NCBI GenBank assembly: GCA_009760855.2
Contig: WPIO01000039.1
Span: 845,001 to 909,000 of the forward strand
DNA from: Cristatella mucedo
Taxonomy: Eukaryota; Bryozoa; Phylactolaemata; Cristatellidae
DNA: 64,000 nt
Direction: 5' to 3'
The first letter of the stretch is position 1, and the number at the start of each line of letters is the position of its first letter. Positions 12,363-26,479 of the stretch are shown piece by piece. The position numbers and the translations under genes are program-made. The notes beneath the pieces are model-generated. The model saw nothing but the letters and a program-made list of their open reading frames with translations. It did not search any database and was not told where the DNA came from.

Positions 12363-12560
12363 GTGACGCTCAGGACAGAAAAGCCTTCCTGCAGAGTTTT
12401 GCACCAGCTGCGAGAGCCTGATTGCACAGGCCGATAGGCCAGCGATCAATGAGTTACTTTGAGGAATCCAGGTTAGTCGAGAAAATCCCCCTAAGAAGAC
12501 CTCATGAATTTCATTGACAAGGCAATCAGCAATTTTCTCTTTGCTCAAAGCTTTCTGCGA
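12362..12560 (-). mobile_element. LINE-A RT C-terminal fragment interrupted by module M
   Basis: The minus-strand peptide LSACAIRLSQLVQNSAGRLF is the conserved segment after the LINE-A RT core. It stops at SCHM, where module M begins; intact copies continue into the HWLPVKQ segment. Confidence 0.7.
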
Positions 12561-12569
12561 TCCAGTCAA

Positions 12570-13367
12570 TGGTGGAATGTCTCTGCCCGTTGGTAGAGCC
12601 AGAGGGGAGGATAGAGAGTCGTTTAGCGCGGCAGTGACCTAGTCTTACACCCCAGCATCACAGAAACTATGTCGATTCTGCTCGATGAGCAACCGCCGAG
12701 GTCATATGGAAAAAACAACATGGTTCTGTCTTATAATTTTTCATCGTTGCTGTCTAACCCCGCCGATGCAAACATTTTACGGGGTTTGGCTTTCGTATTT
12801 TACAACGTATGTAAATATTTTGCAGGTCTTGGCCCAAAGATGACTAGCTGGGCTCCGCCACTATCGAAATCAGAAACTTCCATCTTGCCTGGTTAACCTC
12901 GTGAGAGCTATCAGTTAAGATTTTTTGGAGTGTTCTATTGCTATATCTGCAAATTTGCATAGAGAGTGCATCGCTTGGGAACCAGCATTCTTAACCGCCG
13001 ACTACACTCCCTTATCTCTGAATTAATGTACAGCAGCAGACACCGAAAATAAAAGCCCAGACCACTGTGATTAAAATTCAATGGTGGAGAACGAACACTG
13101 GCTCTTGGAAATTTTGAGTGCCTAATGCTGGAGACTCTTTCTGAATTATGCGACTTGCTGAAAAGCAGCCGCTTTCTAAACAGAGCTACTGACTACATTT
13201 TTAAAGTAATTGTTTTTTACACCTTACATGAAGGGATCTAGCTAGTTCATCTGAGTTTATCCTATTTAGCTACACTCACTAAGGATTTTAGACCTCTGAG
13301 TTAAGAGGCAGCAATTTTCATGTAAATTGTTGGATTTCCTTCGCTAGTCTCTTGAGACTTGACTTCT
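12570..13367. other. No gene seen
   Basis: Unique AT-rich sequence between LINE-A fragments. Confidence 0.5.
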
Positions 13368-13690
13368 TTTAATAATAATAATAATAATATTGCACTTGAT
13401 AAAGCGCCCTCAGAGAACTTAATCTCTTTCTAGGCGCTTTACATTTGCTGCAAAGTGATACGCAATAGAATAGTAAGTAAAATCATGCTTGAAAAACAAA
13501 CAAAATGAATAACATGGTTAGGGGTGACATGCACTGGGTCAGCATGCAAATGTGGTTAGTGGCAGCATGAACAGTGTCAGCACGCATAAGCACATCGAGG
13601 ACGAATCACAAGGACCCACTAAATGCTGTCCTAAATAGGAATGTTTTTAAGTTTCTTTTAAATTTTTAAAAAGATCTATGGGGTTACTCG
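13368..13690 (-). mobile_element. LINE-A 3' end
   Basis: Reading plus to minus it starts with a (TAA)n run, then the hairpin tail (GCGCCCTCAGAGAACTTAA), the 3' UTR and the last coding codons. It is 5'-truncated. Confidence 0.78.
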
Positions 13691-14379
13691 AGTGACAATC
13701 TACGGTATGAATATCTAAAGGCCCCTAGAGGGCCAAATCCGACCGCGAATAGCTTGAGTGAATGCGATGCATGCTGTGATCACTTGTTAACTGTTGCTTG
13801 ACAGTCTAAAGGCTCACCTCGAAGCAGGCGATGAGTCTTCCTTGGCCTCCCATTATTGAAATAGCGTCACTAAACCTACATACGCTGGAAAGAAATAATA
13901 TTGACTGATTAATGAAAACAAAAGGAAGGAAAGTGCTTATCAAGCCTCGGCATTTAAAGGGCGCTGAAGATAATAATGCAAAGATAATAATCCAGGAGGC
14001 GTGTACATCAGACTTACACTCTCGAAAGTAAATGCTTGGTGAGGACTGCAGTTTTAGGTTCGTTTTAAGTAATGAAATGGTTTACCGAATCAGTAAGATA
14101 AGTATTTGACGATCACTTCTTATAAGACATCGATTGCAAGGTGATCTGTTATTGCCTCGACGTAGTGTCATATTTTTGCCAATCCTCATTACGTGAGCCA
14201 ACTTTCACTAACAGTTAGGCAGTCACGTCATATTCACACTCTCCGAGTTCAATAGGCTACAGTTTCCACAAGTTAGCCAAAAGAGCAATTGCCTAGGAAG
14301 AGAGCAAATTCTCTTACGGTGCTACATTAGTTTATTTTTAAATTTTTATAGAGTAAAGCAACTTGGGAAAAACAGCCAC

Positions 14380-15050
14380 TGCTTTTCTACTTAACTCACT
14401 GTTTGCTGGTCAACCGGCCTGTGCACTCAGGCGCTTACAGCTGGTGCAAAACTCTGCAGCTAGGCTTGTCTGTCGTTAGCTTCGTAGCAGCCACACCTCA
14501 CAACTTCTCGCCGAAGTGCAATGGCTTCCAGTCAAGCAACGTATCAACTTCAAGGTTTTGTCACTCAATTTTAGGCCTCCTAATTCTTTGGCTTCAGCCT
14601 ACCTATCAGATCTACTCTTCCACCAGGCTAAGCATCGTACAGCCAACTTTTGAGATATAATTTGTCACCAAAACTTTGTTCAAACGTTAAACCTTTGAAG
14701 ACCGTTCATTTAGTTTCTATGGTCCAAAAGCCTGGAACTCATTCCCGACTTGCGTCGTGACATCCCCTGACTTGACCACATTTAAAAAGACATTAAAAAC
14801 ACACCTATTGATTACAGCATTTAGTGGGTCCCTATGATTCGTCCTTCATGTCCTCATGTGTGCTGACACTGTGCATGCTGCCACTAACCATATTTGCATG
14901 CTGACCCTGTGCATGTCACCCCTAGCCATGCTATTCTTGTTGGTTATCGAGCATGCTATCACTGACCATTCAATCGTGCTTCATTTGCCGCAAATGTAAA
15001 GTGCCTAGAAAAAGACTGAGTTATCTGGAGGCGCTATATCGAAAGACTCC
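14380..15050 (+). mobile_element. LINE-A RT C-terminus and 3' end
   Basis: This copy runs from the LVNRPVHSGAY/LQLGLSVVS segment through WNSFPTCVVTSP-like codons, the repeated TGCATGCTGAC/CACTGTGCATGCTGCC 3' UTR motif, and a degenerate hairpin tail. It has several frameshifts. Confidence 0.78.
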
Positions 15051-15975
15051 CTGAGACGTTTTGCTTATGAGCCATTTTCGCTCATTTATTATAGTATTAT
15101 GTTAAAGTAGCCGTAGGATAGCCTGACAGAGATACAGCTTGATGAATTTTTGCCCATTTTGCTCATTGAAGTTTTGTTAGCGCATATCCTCTATATGAAA
15201 CTAAAAAGAGTTTGTAGAATGGTCCGAGGAGGGTGATAAGTCACAGCAAGCTCAAACACCATTGAATTTCGGAACGCTCGCTAGGAGTGATGCATAAATA
15301 TTATCGTCCAAAGGCTTCAACGTACATTTTCTATACTTGGACCACAGTTCTTGCTCTTCCTTCAAGTACAAGTAAAAAGCAAAGAGAATCTCATTCAACC
15401 GCCCCATTTATGCAGCCCGAGTAAAAACCTATGCTACTTCCCTGTTTGCACTCAGCAATAGAGGATCGCCTGATAAAGAATTAAAAGCCATGGCCTTGAA
15501 GCAAAAGCACCTTATATAACCTGTTTGTGAACACGTTTTAAGTAGCTGAAGAGCTTCACTAAAACTAGCAAATGTAGGCTGAATAAGCAGGTTGCAGTGT
15601 TTGACGCTCACAAGCCTATTTGATCCTTCAATGAAGGCTTGCGGGTAAGCTAATCGAGTATACGTTTTAAACAAAATGAAGGTCACGCAAAAAATATTTT
15701 GGCTTCAAAAACATAGTACCTAACTAACCGGAAAGTCACTATGCTGGAAGCAGAGCTCGGATTTTTATACGGCTTCTTGCATGTCTATCGGCTTGTTTTG
15801 TGATTCATTGTTTGTCTTTAGAAAATATTAGTAATATCAAGCAACAATGAATTAATTGCATACAATTCCTATTTCTAAGGTTTAGCTAGGCTTGTAGCTT
15901 GCGATGGACCACCTAGTCCTGTAGCTGGTAGCAGTTCTGATAGCCTTTGCTGAACAAATAAATATATAAATATAA
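15051..15975. other. No gene seen
   Basis: Unique sequence. An 85-residue minus-strand frame at 15429-15686 has no recognisable domain. Confidence 0.5.
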
Positions 15976-16110
15976 ATAATTTGTATAGCACCCTAGGAGA
16001 AATTAATTCTATTCAGGCGCTTCAAAAATGCCTCGGGGCTCGAAATTACTACCTCAGCCAGACCTTGGCCGGGCGAACGCCGTAACCGTTGGAACAAACC
16101 AGCTCGGCAA
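15976..16110 (-). mobile_element. SINE-1, tRNA-derived
   Basis: On the minus strand it begins GCCGAGCTGGTTTG, has a damaged B box, and ends with the GCGCCTGAATAGA tail. It is older than the copy at 23350. Confidence 0.7.
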
Positions 16111-16611
16111 GATAGGCTTAACGACTTCTCCTATCGCATCGTGACCCTTAGTATTTGGCGAGTGAATGAATCGGACATTTTCTACATCGAGTGCTTCGCG
16201 TTCCGAAGCTCAAGACTGAAGTAGCACCCGTATCTCGGTTCGTCGTGGTCAGCATGTCTTGGATGGGTCCAGGGTAGTCCAAAGCTGGCTCGATCGAACC
16301 GGTGCAACTTATGATGGACCAATATACACCAGTGACCTGATGTTCGTTTCTGCTGATTTAGCCGGGTGCTGTGTGGAGGCCCTGAGAGTAATTCCTTTGG
16401 CAGCGATAGATTTTTGTGAAGGCACTCATTGCAAGTACTATAGTTCTGAAATATTTCTGGCGCAAGCAGCTGGGAGATCTGAATTCTTTTCGTGTGCGAC
16501 TAAGGCGTGCACAACAAAAGTTTGACCACACGTGATAATAATGTTGCTAGATTTAAGGCAATTATATCTGCTAGTTACAGCTGCCACCGATGCACTCGGC
16601 TAGTAATATCA

Positions 16612-16720
16612 ATAAAAATAATAAAAGCAACTCACATCATAAAGTGCCCCAGAGAACTCAATCTCTTTCTAGACGATTTACATTTGCTGCAATAGGAATA
16701 CGATCGAATGGCTGTACAGA
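16612..16720 (-). mobile_element. LINE-A 3' tail
   Basis: It holds only the (TAA)-like end, the hairpin (GAGAACTCAATCTCTTTC) and about 40 bases of 3' UTR. Confidence 0.65.
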
Positions 16721-20038
<3,318 letters not shown>

Positions 20039-21063
20039 TACACGCACATATATATGTATATATAAATTATTAATAGTTCAAGTTTGTTAAAACTGTAAGC
20101 ACATAGACTTTGATAGCTTTAACAAAATAACTAAATCAAAATAATATGATGAAATACCTTAAAGATCAAAGATTAGTACCATACTTCTTAGTAGTGTTTA
20201 CACATAATTAAATAAAAACTCATATATAAAACTCTTTAACGCAATCTCTAGTATACGCGCTGAAATTTCAATACTGATAATAACATTGAAATGATCAAGC
20301 TTATTTAAAAGATACAGTTTACGTTCTATTGTTAAATGCAAATTGAAGCTTGCAGGATTAGTCAACCAATCCATGGAGTCACCGAATTTTGTTTGGGCCA
20401 CTGTGTCACGACTCAATAGATTCTGTTTGGCCAAGACATCGACATCTGTTTCCCGATTTTATCGCGAGAGATTCCAGAGATGTTTACATATTTATTCAAT
20501 CTTAGATTAAGTAGTCCCGTTGTTATTATGTCAAGGTGGATTTCAAGCGGTTGGTGACTTTATCTCTCAAAAGGAATGGTTTCCTGATCCTGTCAAGATG
20601 TAGCTAATGGTCCGAAAGTAGCAGTTCTCATCACCTTTTGGTTTTGCATATACGTCGCATTTGTCCAGGGTGCCATGTTCTTACAAAGTATGCAGCCCAA
20701 CTAAAAGTGAGGCCAAACGCGGTGCTCAGACTCTTTTTCCTGAACTTGGTCGTGCGTTGAAAGTCTTGGGCTGCTCACCTTTGGCTGCTCGATTAGCTAA
20801 TAGCTACCACAGCATACTCACTTATGTCTGATAGCCAGTGACTCCCTATAAAGCATTGACTATAATTCAAGATTCTCTATCGGTGCTTACAGGCTGATTC
20901 GTTGGCTTGCACTAGGCGACCCCTCCGACCTGCTAGCTCCCTGAGTGGGCTTATGAATGCTCCTCGGGCTTCCAGTCGTCTCGTTGTTCCTTGCAACTCT
21001 CTTCTCGTTACTCACTCTCGAAACTTCCGTCGAACTCTCTTGGTAACTGAGCCTTCAGGTCGT
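20039..21063. other. No gene seen
   Basis: AT-rich after the CA microsatellite, then unique sequence up to the LINE-A pair. Confidence 0.5.
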
Positions 21064-21676
21064 TAATAATAATACTAATACACTTGATAAAGCACCCTCA
21101 GAGAATTCAATCTCTTTCTAGGCGCTTTAAATTTGCTGCAAGGGAAACGCGATCGAATGGTGAGCTGAAATATCATGCTTGATAAAAGACATGAATAGCA
21201 TGGTTACGGGTGACATGCACTGAGTCAACATGCAAGTGTGATTAGTGGCAGCATGCAACAGTGTCACCATGCATAAGCATATAAAAGACGAATCACAGGG
21301 AACCACTAAATACTGTCATAAATATGTGCGTTTTAATTTTTTTTAAATGTGATAAAGGCAGGGAATGTCACGACGGAATTCGGGAGTGAATTCCAGGTTT
21401 TAGGAGGCATACTAACTAATGGCATGGTCTCCAAAGGATTTGAGATTTGTAAGAGGTATAGGTAAACAGTTAGATTTTGAAAAGCCGATGGTACTACGCT
21501 TGGCCCGGTGTGGGACTAGATCTAAGAGGTCGGCTGGAGCTGAAGAGTAAAGGGACCTAAAAGTAAGTGATACAACCTGGAAGTAAATGTGCTTCTTGAC
21601 TGGGAACATGTGCAAGTCAGCGAGAAGTGTTGAGATATGGCAATCGCGAAGCTCACGACAGACAAGCCTAGCTGCA
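21064..21676 (-). mobile_element. LINE-A, 5'-truncated, first of a head-to-tail pair
   Basis: From the (TAA)n and hairpin tail it extends through the 3' UTR and the C-terminal coding segment (THRAKRSTIGFSKSNCLPIP frame) up to the LVQN-like position. The next LINE-A copy starts with its own tail directly at the truncated end. Confidence 0.8.
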
Positions 21677-21679
21677 GAA

Positions 21680-22650
21680 TATAATAATAATAATAATAAC
21701 AATAATGCACTTGATAAAGCGCCCTCAGAGAACTCAATCTCTTCCTAGGTGTTTTTGATTTGCTACAAAGGGAAACGCAATTGAATGGTGTCTGCACTAG
21801 CTGTAAGCTCCTGAGTGCACAGACCGGTAGAACAACAAACAGTGAGTTTCCGAAGCCAAGACGGGATGTGACAAATGTATTAAAAGCCAGAGTTTTAGCA
21901 ACGTTACGTAGCCGGAAGTAAGCAGACTTGATCGTGGAGCTGATGTGGTTGTCTAACGAAAGGTCACTTTGGAACATGATACCCAGATTTTGTGCTGATT
22001 CAACTGGAGATTTGGCAGAGCCAATTTTGAGCGTTAGCCTTTCCAATTTCTGATTCACACTTGCTTTACCCATACCTATTTATTTGGTTTTATGATTGTT
22101 CAACTTAAGAAAATCTGCATGCATCCATATGTAGATGTCATCCATATATAGGGCAAGGAAGTTTACAGAATTTGATGTGCTGGAGGGTTTGGAGGGATCA
22201 AAGCAAAGGTACAAGTGAGCATCATCCGCATAGACGTGAAAGCCTAGACTGTGCTTGGCAATCTCATCGGCAAGAGGAGGAGTGTAACCGTGAAAAGATG
22301 TGGACCAAACATGGAGCCCTGAGGTATTTCTGTATTGTCGAGGTTCCTCAGATAATCTTAGCCCATTAGCATAAATAATTTATGGTATCCTACTAAAATA
22401 CGACCTGAGCCACTGCAAAGCAGTGGTAGTGATGCCCATGCGAGATGAGAGCCGCTCACGAATGACTTGGCGATCAATAGTATCAACAGCTACCGAAAGA
22501 TTGAGCAAACCCAAGCAGAGATACTCTACCTATGTCTGCATTGCTAAGTAGGTCGTTGTGTACTCGAAGCAAAGGTGACTCTGCGGAGTGATTAGCTCTA
22601 GAGCCAGACTAGAGCTGGAAGTTAATGAATAAAAAAAACCCGGATCAATG
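21680..22650 (-). mobile_element. LINE-A with RT core, decayed
   Basis: After its tail the coding strand runs back through FVTSRLGFGNSLF and AQNLGIMFQSDLSLDNHISS to a degenerate RT core: LGLLNLSVAVDTIDRQV (motif A, normally LDLSAAFDTIDH) and a G-S-M-F-G-P stretch (motif B). The catalytic YADD region is damaged. A 183-residue intact frame (21522-22073) spans this copy and its neighbour. Confidence 0.78.
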
Positions 22651-23308
22651 TGTAGATTCGCAGGCGTGAAATGCAAAAGCATATCATACATGGTAACCCA
22701 AAAAAAGCGAGCAGGGCAAAAGCGAGCCAATAAATTAGTGCTGAGTGAAGCACTCAGCGACGAATAATTTTAAGAAATGCTGGTTTAAATGCACATTCAT
22801 AATTAGAGTATTTTTACTAGAAATACACATATGGTATAACTAACATAACATTTTGTACTTAGATGCTCAGGTTAATTGCGATTCATCGAAAGTAATCTTC
22901 AACTAGAAATGTTACTAGGTAGGTTGTTGAAGTTTCGAGCACAAACATTCAGGTCCTACGAATAACTGTGGTACACTGTGGGCCGCAGCTGGCATTTCCA
23001 CAATAATAGTCAGCACACTGCGGTATTTTTATTCAAAATTATGAAAAATTGGGTTACGGGTTTACGAACTAAAGTTTTTAAAATTGCACTTGGGCGTTCC
23101 CTTGCTATCGGCTCGAATGGCCCTGGTCAGCCAGCATTTTTACAGGTTAAAACGGCAATATGGATGCCAGTTTCACAATATGCATCGCACAACTTTGTTT
23201 TTAATTCCGCAATTAAAATTTAGTAGCACGGATTCACCTTCAAAACTCCATGCAATTATGAAACCGAGTCCTAATTGAATGACCTCCAATGGCCCGGGCC
23301 ACAGTGCT

Positions 23309-23350
23309 ATTTCAAACTGCGGTACAACTATTTCAAACTGCGGTACAACC
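23309..23350. repeat. Tandem 22-base duplication beside SINE-1
   Basis: CTATTTCAAACTGCGGTACA occurs twice in direct succession immediately upstream of the SINE-1 copy. Confidence 0.7.
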
Positions 23351-23490
23351 GAGCTGGTTTGGTCTAGCGGTTAAGGTGCTCGCCCCGACCAAGGTCTGAC
23401 TGAGGTCGTGGGCTCGAGCCCCGAGGCATATGTGAAGCGCCTGAATAGAGATTAAGTTCTCTTGGGGCGCTATATAAATGAGTTATATTT
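23350..23490 (+). mobile_element. SINE-1, near-consensus copy
   Basis: The A box is TGGTCTAGCGG and the B box GGCTCGAGCCC, spaced as in a tRNA. The tail GCGCCTGAATAGAGATTAAG and TCTCTTGGGGCGC pairs into a hairpin, followed by ATAAATGAGTTAT. It is inserted in the ~175-bp satellite array. Confidence 0.85.
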
Positions 23491-24080
23491 TAATTATATA
23501 CAACTGCCATTTCCATAATAGGCTTCGTGAAACTTTGGTTTTGATTCCACATTATACTAAACAAGTTTTTTGGATTAACCACCGAAAATTAACGGCATAA
23601 CTCAGGGCTGCTATCATAATATTACCTCCGATGGTCAGGACCTGCGAGCCAACATGTGTCATCGAACTTCCATACAGCTGACGTTTCCATAGTAAGCGTT
23701 GAGGTTAACAGTGTTCCGGATTTACCCACCAAAGTTTATGCGATTTTACTAACACGTTATAGTGCCATGGTCTCGATGGCCCATGATATTGGAGGCCATA
23801 GAATTAGAACGCGCGTGCTCGGTGTGATGCAATTAGGTGGATAGACTCGAAACCCGATTATCTGTAATGTAGAATACAAACTACAGTCTGTCATGACGTA
23901 CTGCAGAAATGATAGCTATATCGCTATTGGAATATATAAGGAGGTTCGCTAGTCCGGGCCATTGGAGGCAATATCGTGAGAAAGCCCATGCCTTGCAATT
24001 TCATCATTCACGCAATGCTGACATTTCTATGGTGAACCGGAAAAACAATTTTCCATAAATTAGTATCAAAGCTACAGGTG

Positions 24081-24778
24081 CGAAATGAATATTGTTGAAA
24101 TAGGTGTATCGCCGTTCAAATATTGAATGGAGGCTGGTCAGCTGATCCAAACTTTTGAGGATTTAGCAGCATGAGATCGCGAAAGTGTAAATGCATGAAA
24201 TTTGATGAGTAAACCTGTAGCCCAGATTTATCTAATTTGGAAATAAGCCGAAGTGTTCTGACGTTTAATGTGGAAGCGCCAGCTGTATAGTCTTTATTAA
24301 TTAGGGCCCAACAATTCCAAAGTGGCAGATTAAACTTTGGATTGGCATGTCGACCTTTTAGCTGTCTGCCAATGTATGTTTTTATAGCAGCTGATCAATA
24401 GTGCCATTAGACGATTGCAGTAATCGACCAAATTGTCGAAAGCAGCAGGAACATCGGCTACAGGAGTTAAGCTCAGAGCTAAAGTTATTTTGCGGTGCAT
24501 TCGCAGATTTTTGTCAAGGTATTTTGCTGCGAGATTGAAATCTTGAACCTTTCAACAAAAATTCTGTCCGCGATAAAACAGCCATTCAACTTGCTGCACT
24601 CCAAGAAAGAAGCTTGTACAGTCATTCTAACTATCTTCCTCAAAATCTGTTTTTGTATTTACCAGATTCAGAGTTTGTATTACTATTGCACAGCAAAACT
24701 GGAGGTACACATTTTATTTCAGCATCAGCCGTACAATGCTACATTTGTTTCTTTTTGGTATAGTATTAATGCAATGTG
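24081..24778. other. No gene seen
   Basis: Possible decayed continuation of the ~175-bp satellite at its left end; otherwise AT-rich unique sequence. Confidence 0.45.
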
Positions 24779-25020
24779 ATGTATCTCCGTCTTTAACTCC
24801 TCAAAGCCATAAAGATTACGTGGATGTAAAGCGGGAGAGTTTTGTATAGCGCACTCATAGCCTAAGTGGCTTTCGGTACGCATTCGGTAGCCAACAGACT
24901 TCGTCTCACGCAACAAAGAGAAAGTGGGAATCATAGCAGAGTCAGGAGAGCAGTTGAGGTAGTGAGTAGCATAGAAGTAGCAGCTCAGGACCACTGAAAA
25001 AGTTATCTGATGTCTCGTCG
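24779..25020 (-). mobile_element. LINE family B 3' fragment
   Basis: This minus-strand copy is highly similar to the one at 49150-49490. The peptide includes CYFYATHYLNCSPDSAM and ends with the family B terminus. A LINE-A fragment in the same orientation lies just beyond it. Confidence 0.75.
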
Positions 25021-25099
25021 TGTCGTAGAGATTTTATGGACAGCATATGCAAAGTGCCTAGAAAGAAGTTTATTACTCGTAGTGCGCCATATTTTTATT

Positions 25100-25750
25100 A
25101 TTACGAATCAGCCATGCTGTAGTGTCCTTATCTAAGCAAGGTAGACCTTTTGGCGATGCTTAGTAGCTGACAGTGACTTAACTGTAGAGCCAATGTGTTC
25201 CTCTAATGACGAATCATCGTGGAAGATGACACCGAAAATTCATGCAGAGGCTACACAACATGAGTGTTTTGTAAAGTCAGCCGTCCAGTTTCCGAAAACC
25301 TCTTTTTTCGCGCAACTGCAATGGCGATGGTGGCTTTGTCGTCACTTTATTCGAGAAACGTGCCTGTCATCCAAGAGTCAATATTAGCAACACCTTCCAC
25401 CGGAGAGTCGGACATGAAGGAAGGCATTGGCGGCTTCAAGTGCAAATGCAGCGGCATGATGTATGCTTAAACCAAGTTGAAGCTTAGAGTGTGCTCGACA
25501 ATTACGTCGGAGACAGGAATATTATCAGTTGTTAAATAAAGTAAACCAAGATCGATCCCTGCAGGGACATTCCATACTCCAAAGCCTCACCGGATGACTG
25601 TTGGCTGTCGACACATATTCGATACATTTTCCGTTGCGATTTGACCTTAAACAATTGCAGTACTTGCGACGCCTTGGGAGACCGGAGGAGCTGCACGAGG
25701 ATTTGGTGTGCTATGGTTTAGCTGAGTGCCGAGATATTCAGCAGAGCTAG
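25100..25750 (-). mobile_element. LINE-A internal RT fragment
   Basis: The minus-strand peptide order is GxxLGLLYLTTDNIPVSDVI (around motif B), a ruined YADD region, then IFGVIFHDDSSLEEHIGSTV, which matches the NLGVIFDSDLS segment of other copies. Many stops are present. Confidence 0.6.
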
Positions 25751-25974
25751 CTGAGAGGGTCTACTTACCTCGCCATTTTAGTTCATATTGCTACACGCTT
25801 GCAGCAATGGCAACTTTGCTGAGTTGTCTGCTCGAACTACCGAGTTGAATTTGCTAGAGTTGAAATTAAACTTTTACATCAGGCCAGAAACCACTTGTTC
25901 ACATGTCTGCGATTGCAAGGATGGCAGGGAAATTTTGTGCAAGTAGGCTAAAGTGCCTTGTAATTGTTTTATGA

Positions 25975-26065
25975 TAATGATAAAAATAACACTGATACGC
26001 TTGCATAGCGCCCTCAGAACTGGATCTATTTCTAGGCACTTTACAGATACTGCATAGAAAGCACT
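25975..26065 (-). mobile_element. LINE-A 3' tail near collagen gene 1
   Basis: This is a short hairpin tail (GCGCCCTCAGAACTGGATC) and a bit of 3' UTR, about 330 bases past the polyadenylation signal of collagen gene 1 and in the same orientation. Confidence 0.6.
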
Positions 26066-26396
26066 AACGAATGATTGTTCGCAACATTGGCACGCAGCAG
26101 GCATAGCGCTGCCGATTGAATGAACCTAAGGTCCGAGTCCAAGTTCGACGAGCAGCAAAGCAGAGCTGGCACTCCGTAGCAGGGCAACAGACAGTGCAAC
26201 GGACAGCTACCAGCCGCGAAGGGAGGAAAGTAATCACGATTTGTACTTGTCTGTATCGATAGAAAGTTGCGTGAATAGTCGGGCAATGATGCTGTCAGCA
26301 ATGTTTGCTCACACAGAGCAACGAACAACTAAAACGGCTTTCGCACTGCGATAGGGGTAAATTGCAACAGTCGCAGATTCGGTTTGCATAGTCGCG

Positions 26397-26402
26397 TTTA
26401 TT
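26397..26402 (-). terminator. Polyadenylation signal AATAAA, collagen gene 1
   Basis: AATAAA on the minus strand lies 78 bases past the TGA stop. It closes the two-exon gene with a 3' UTR of roughly 100 bases. Gene 2 has the same arrangement. Confidence 0.75.
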
Positions 26403-26479
26403 TAAAGAAATGCTCCGCAAGAGACACTTCAAAGCGTTTCAATTCACAACCGTTGACAGTCACTTGTCACTATGACTCT

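Larger units (their letters stand above)
22989..24080. repeat. Degenerate ~175-bp tandem satellite
   Basis: A unit with TG[AC]C[AG]TTTCCA.AATA recurs at 22991, 23166, 23506, 23680 and 24020. Spacings are 175, 340, 174 and 340; the first 340 falls to about 177 once the SINE-1 copy and a 22-base duplication are removed, and the second is two periods. Companion motifs (GGATT.ACC.CCAAA and AATGGCCC) recur in step. Confidence 0.6.
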
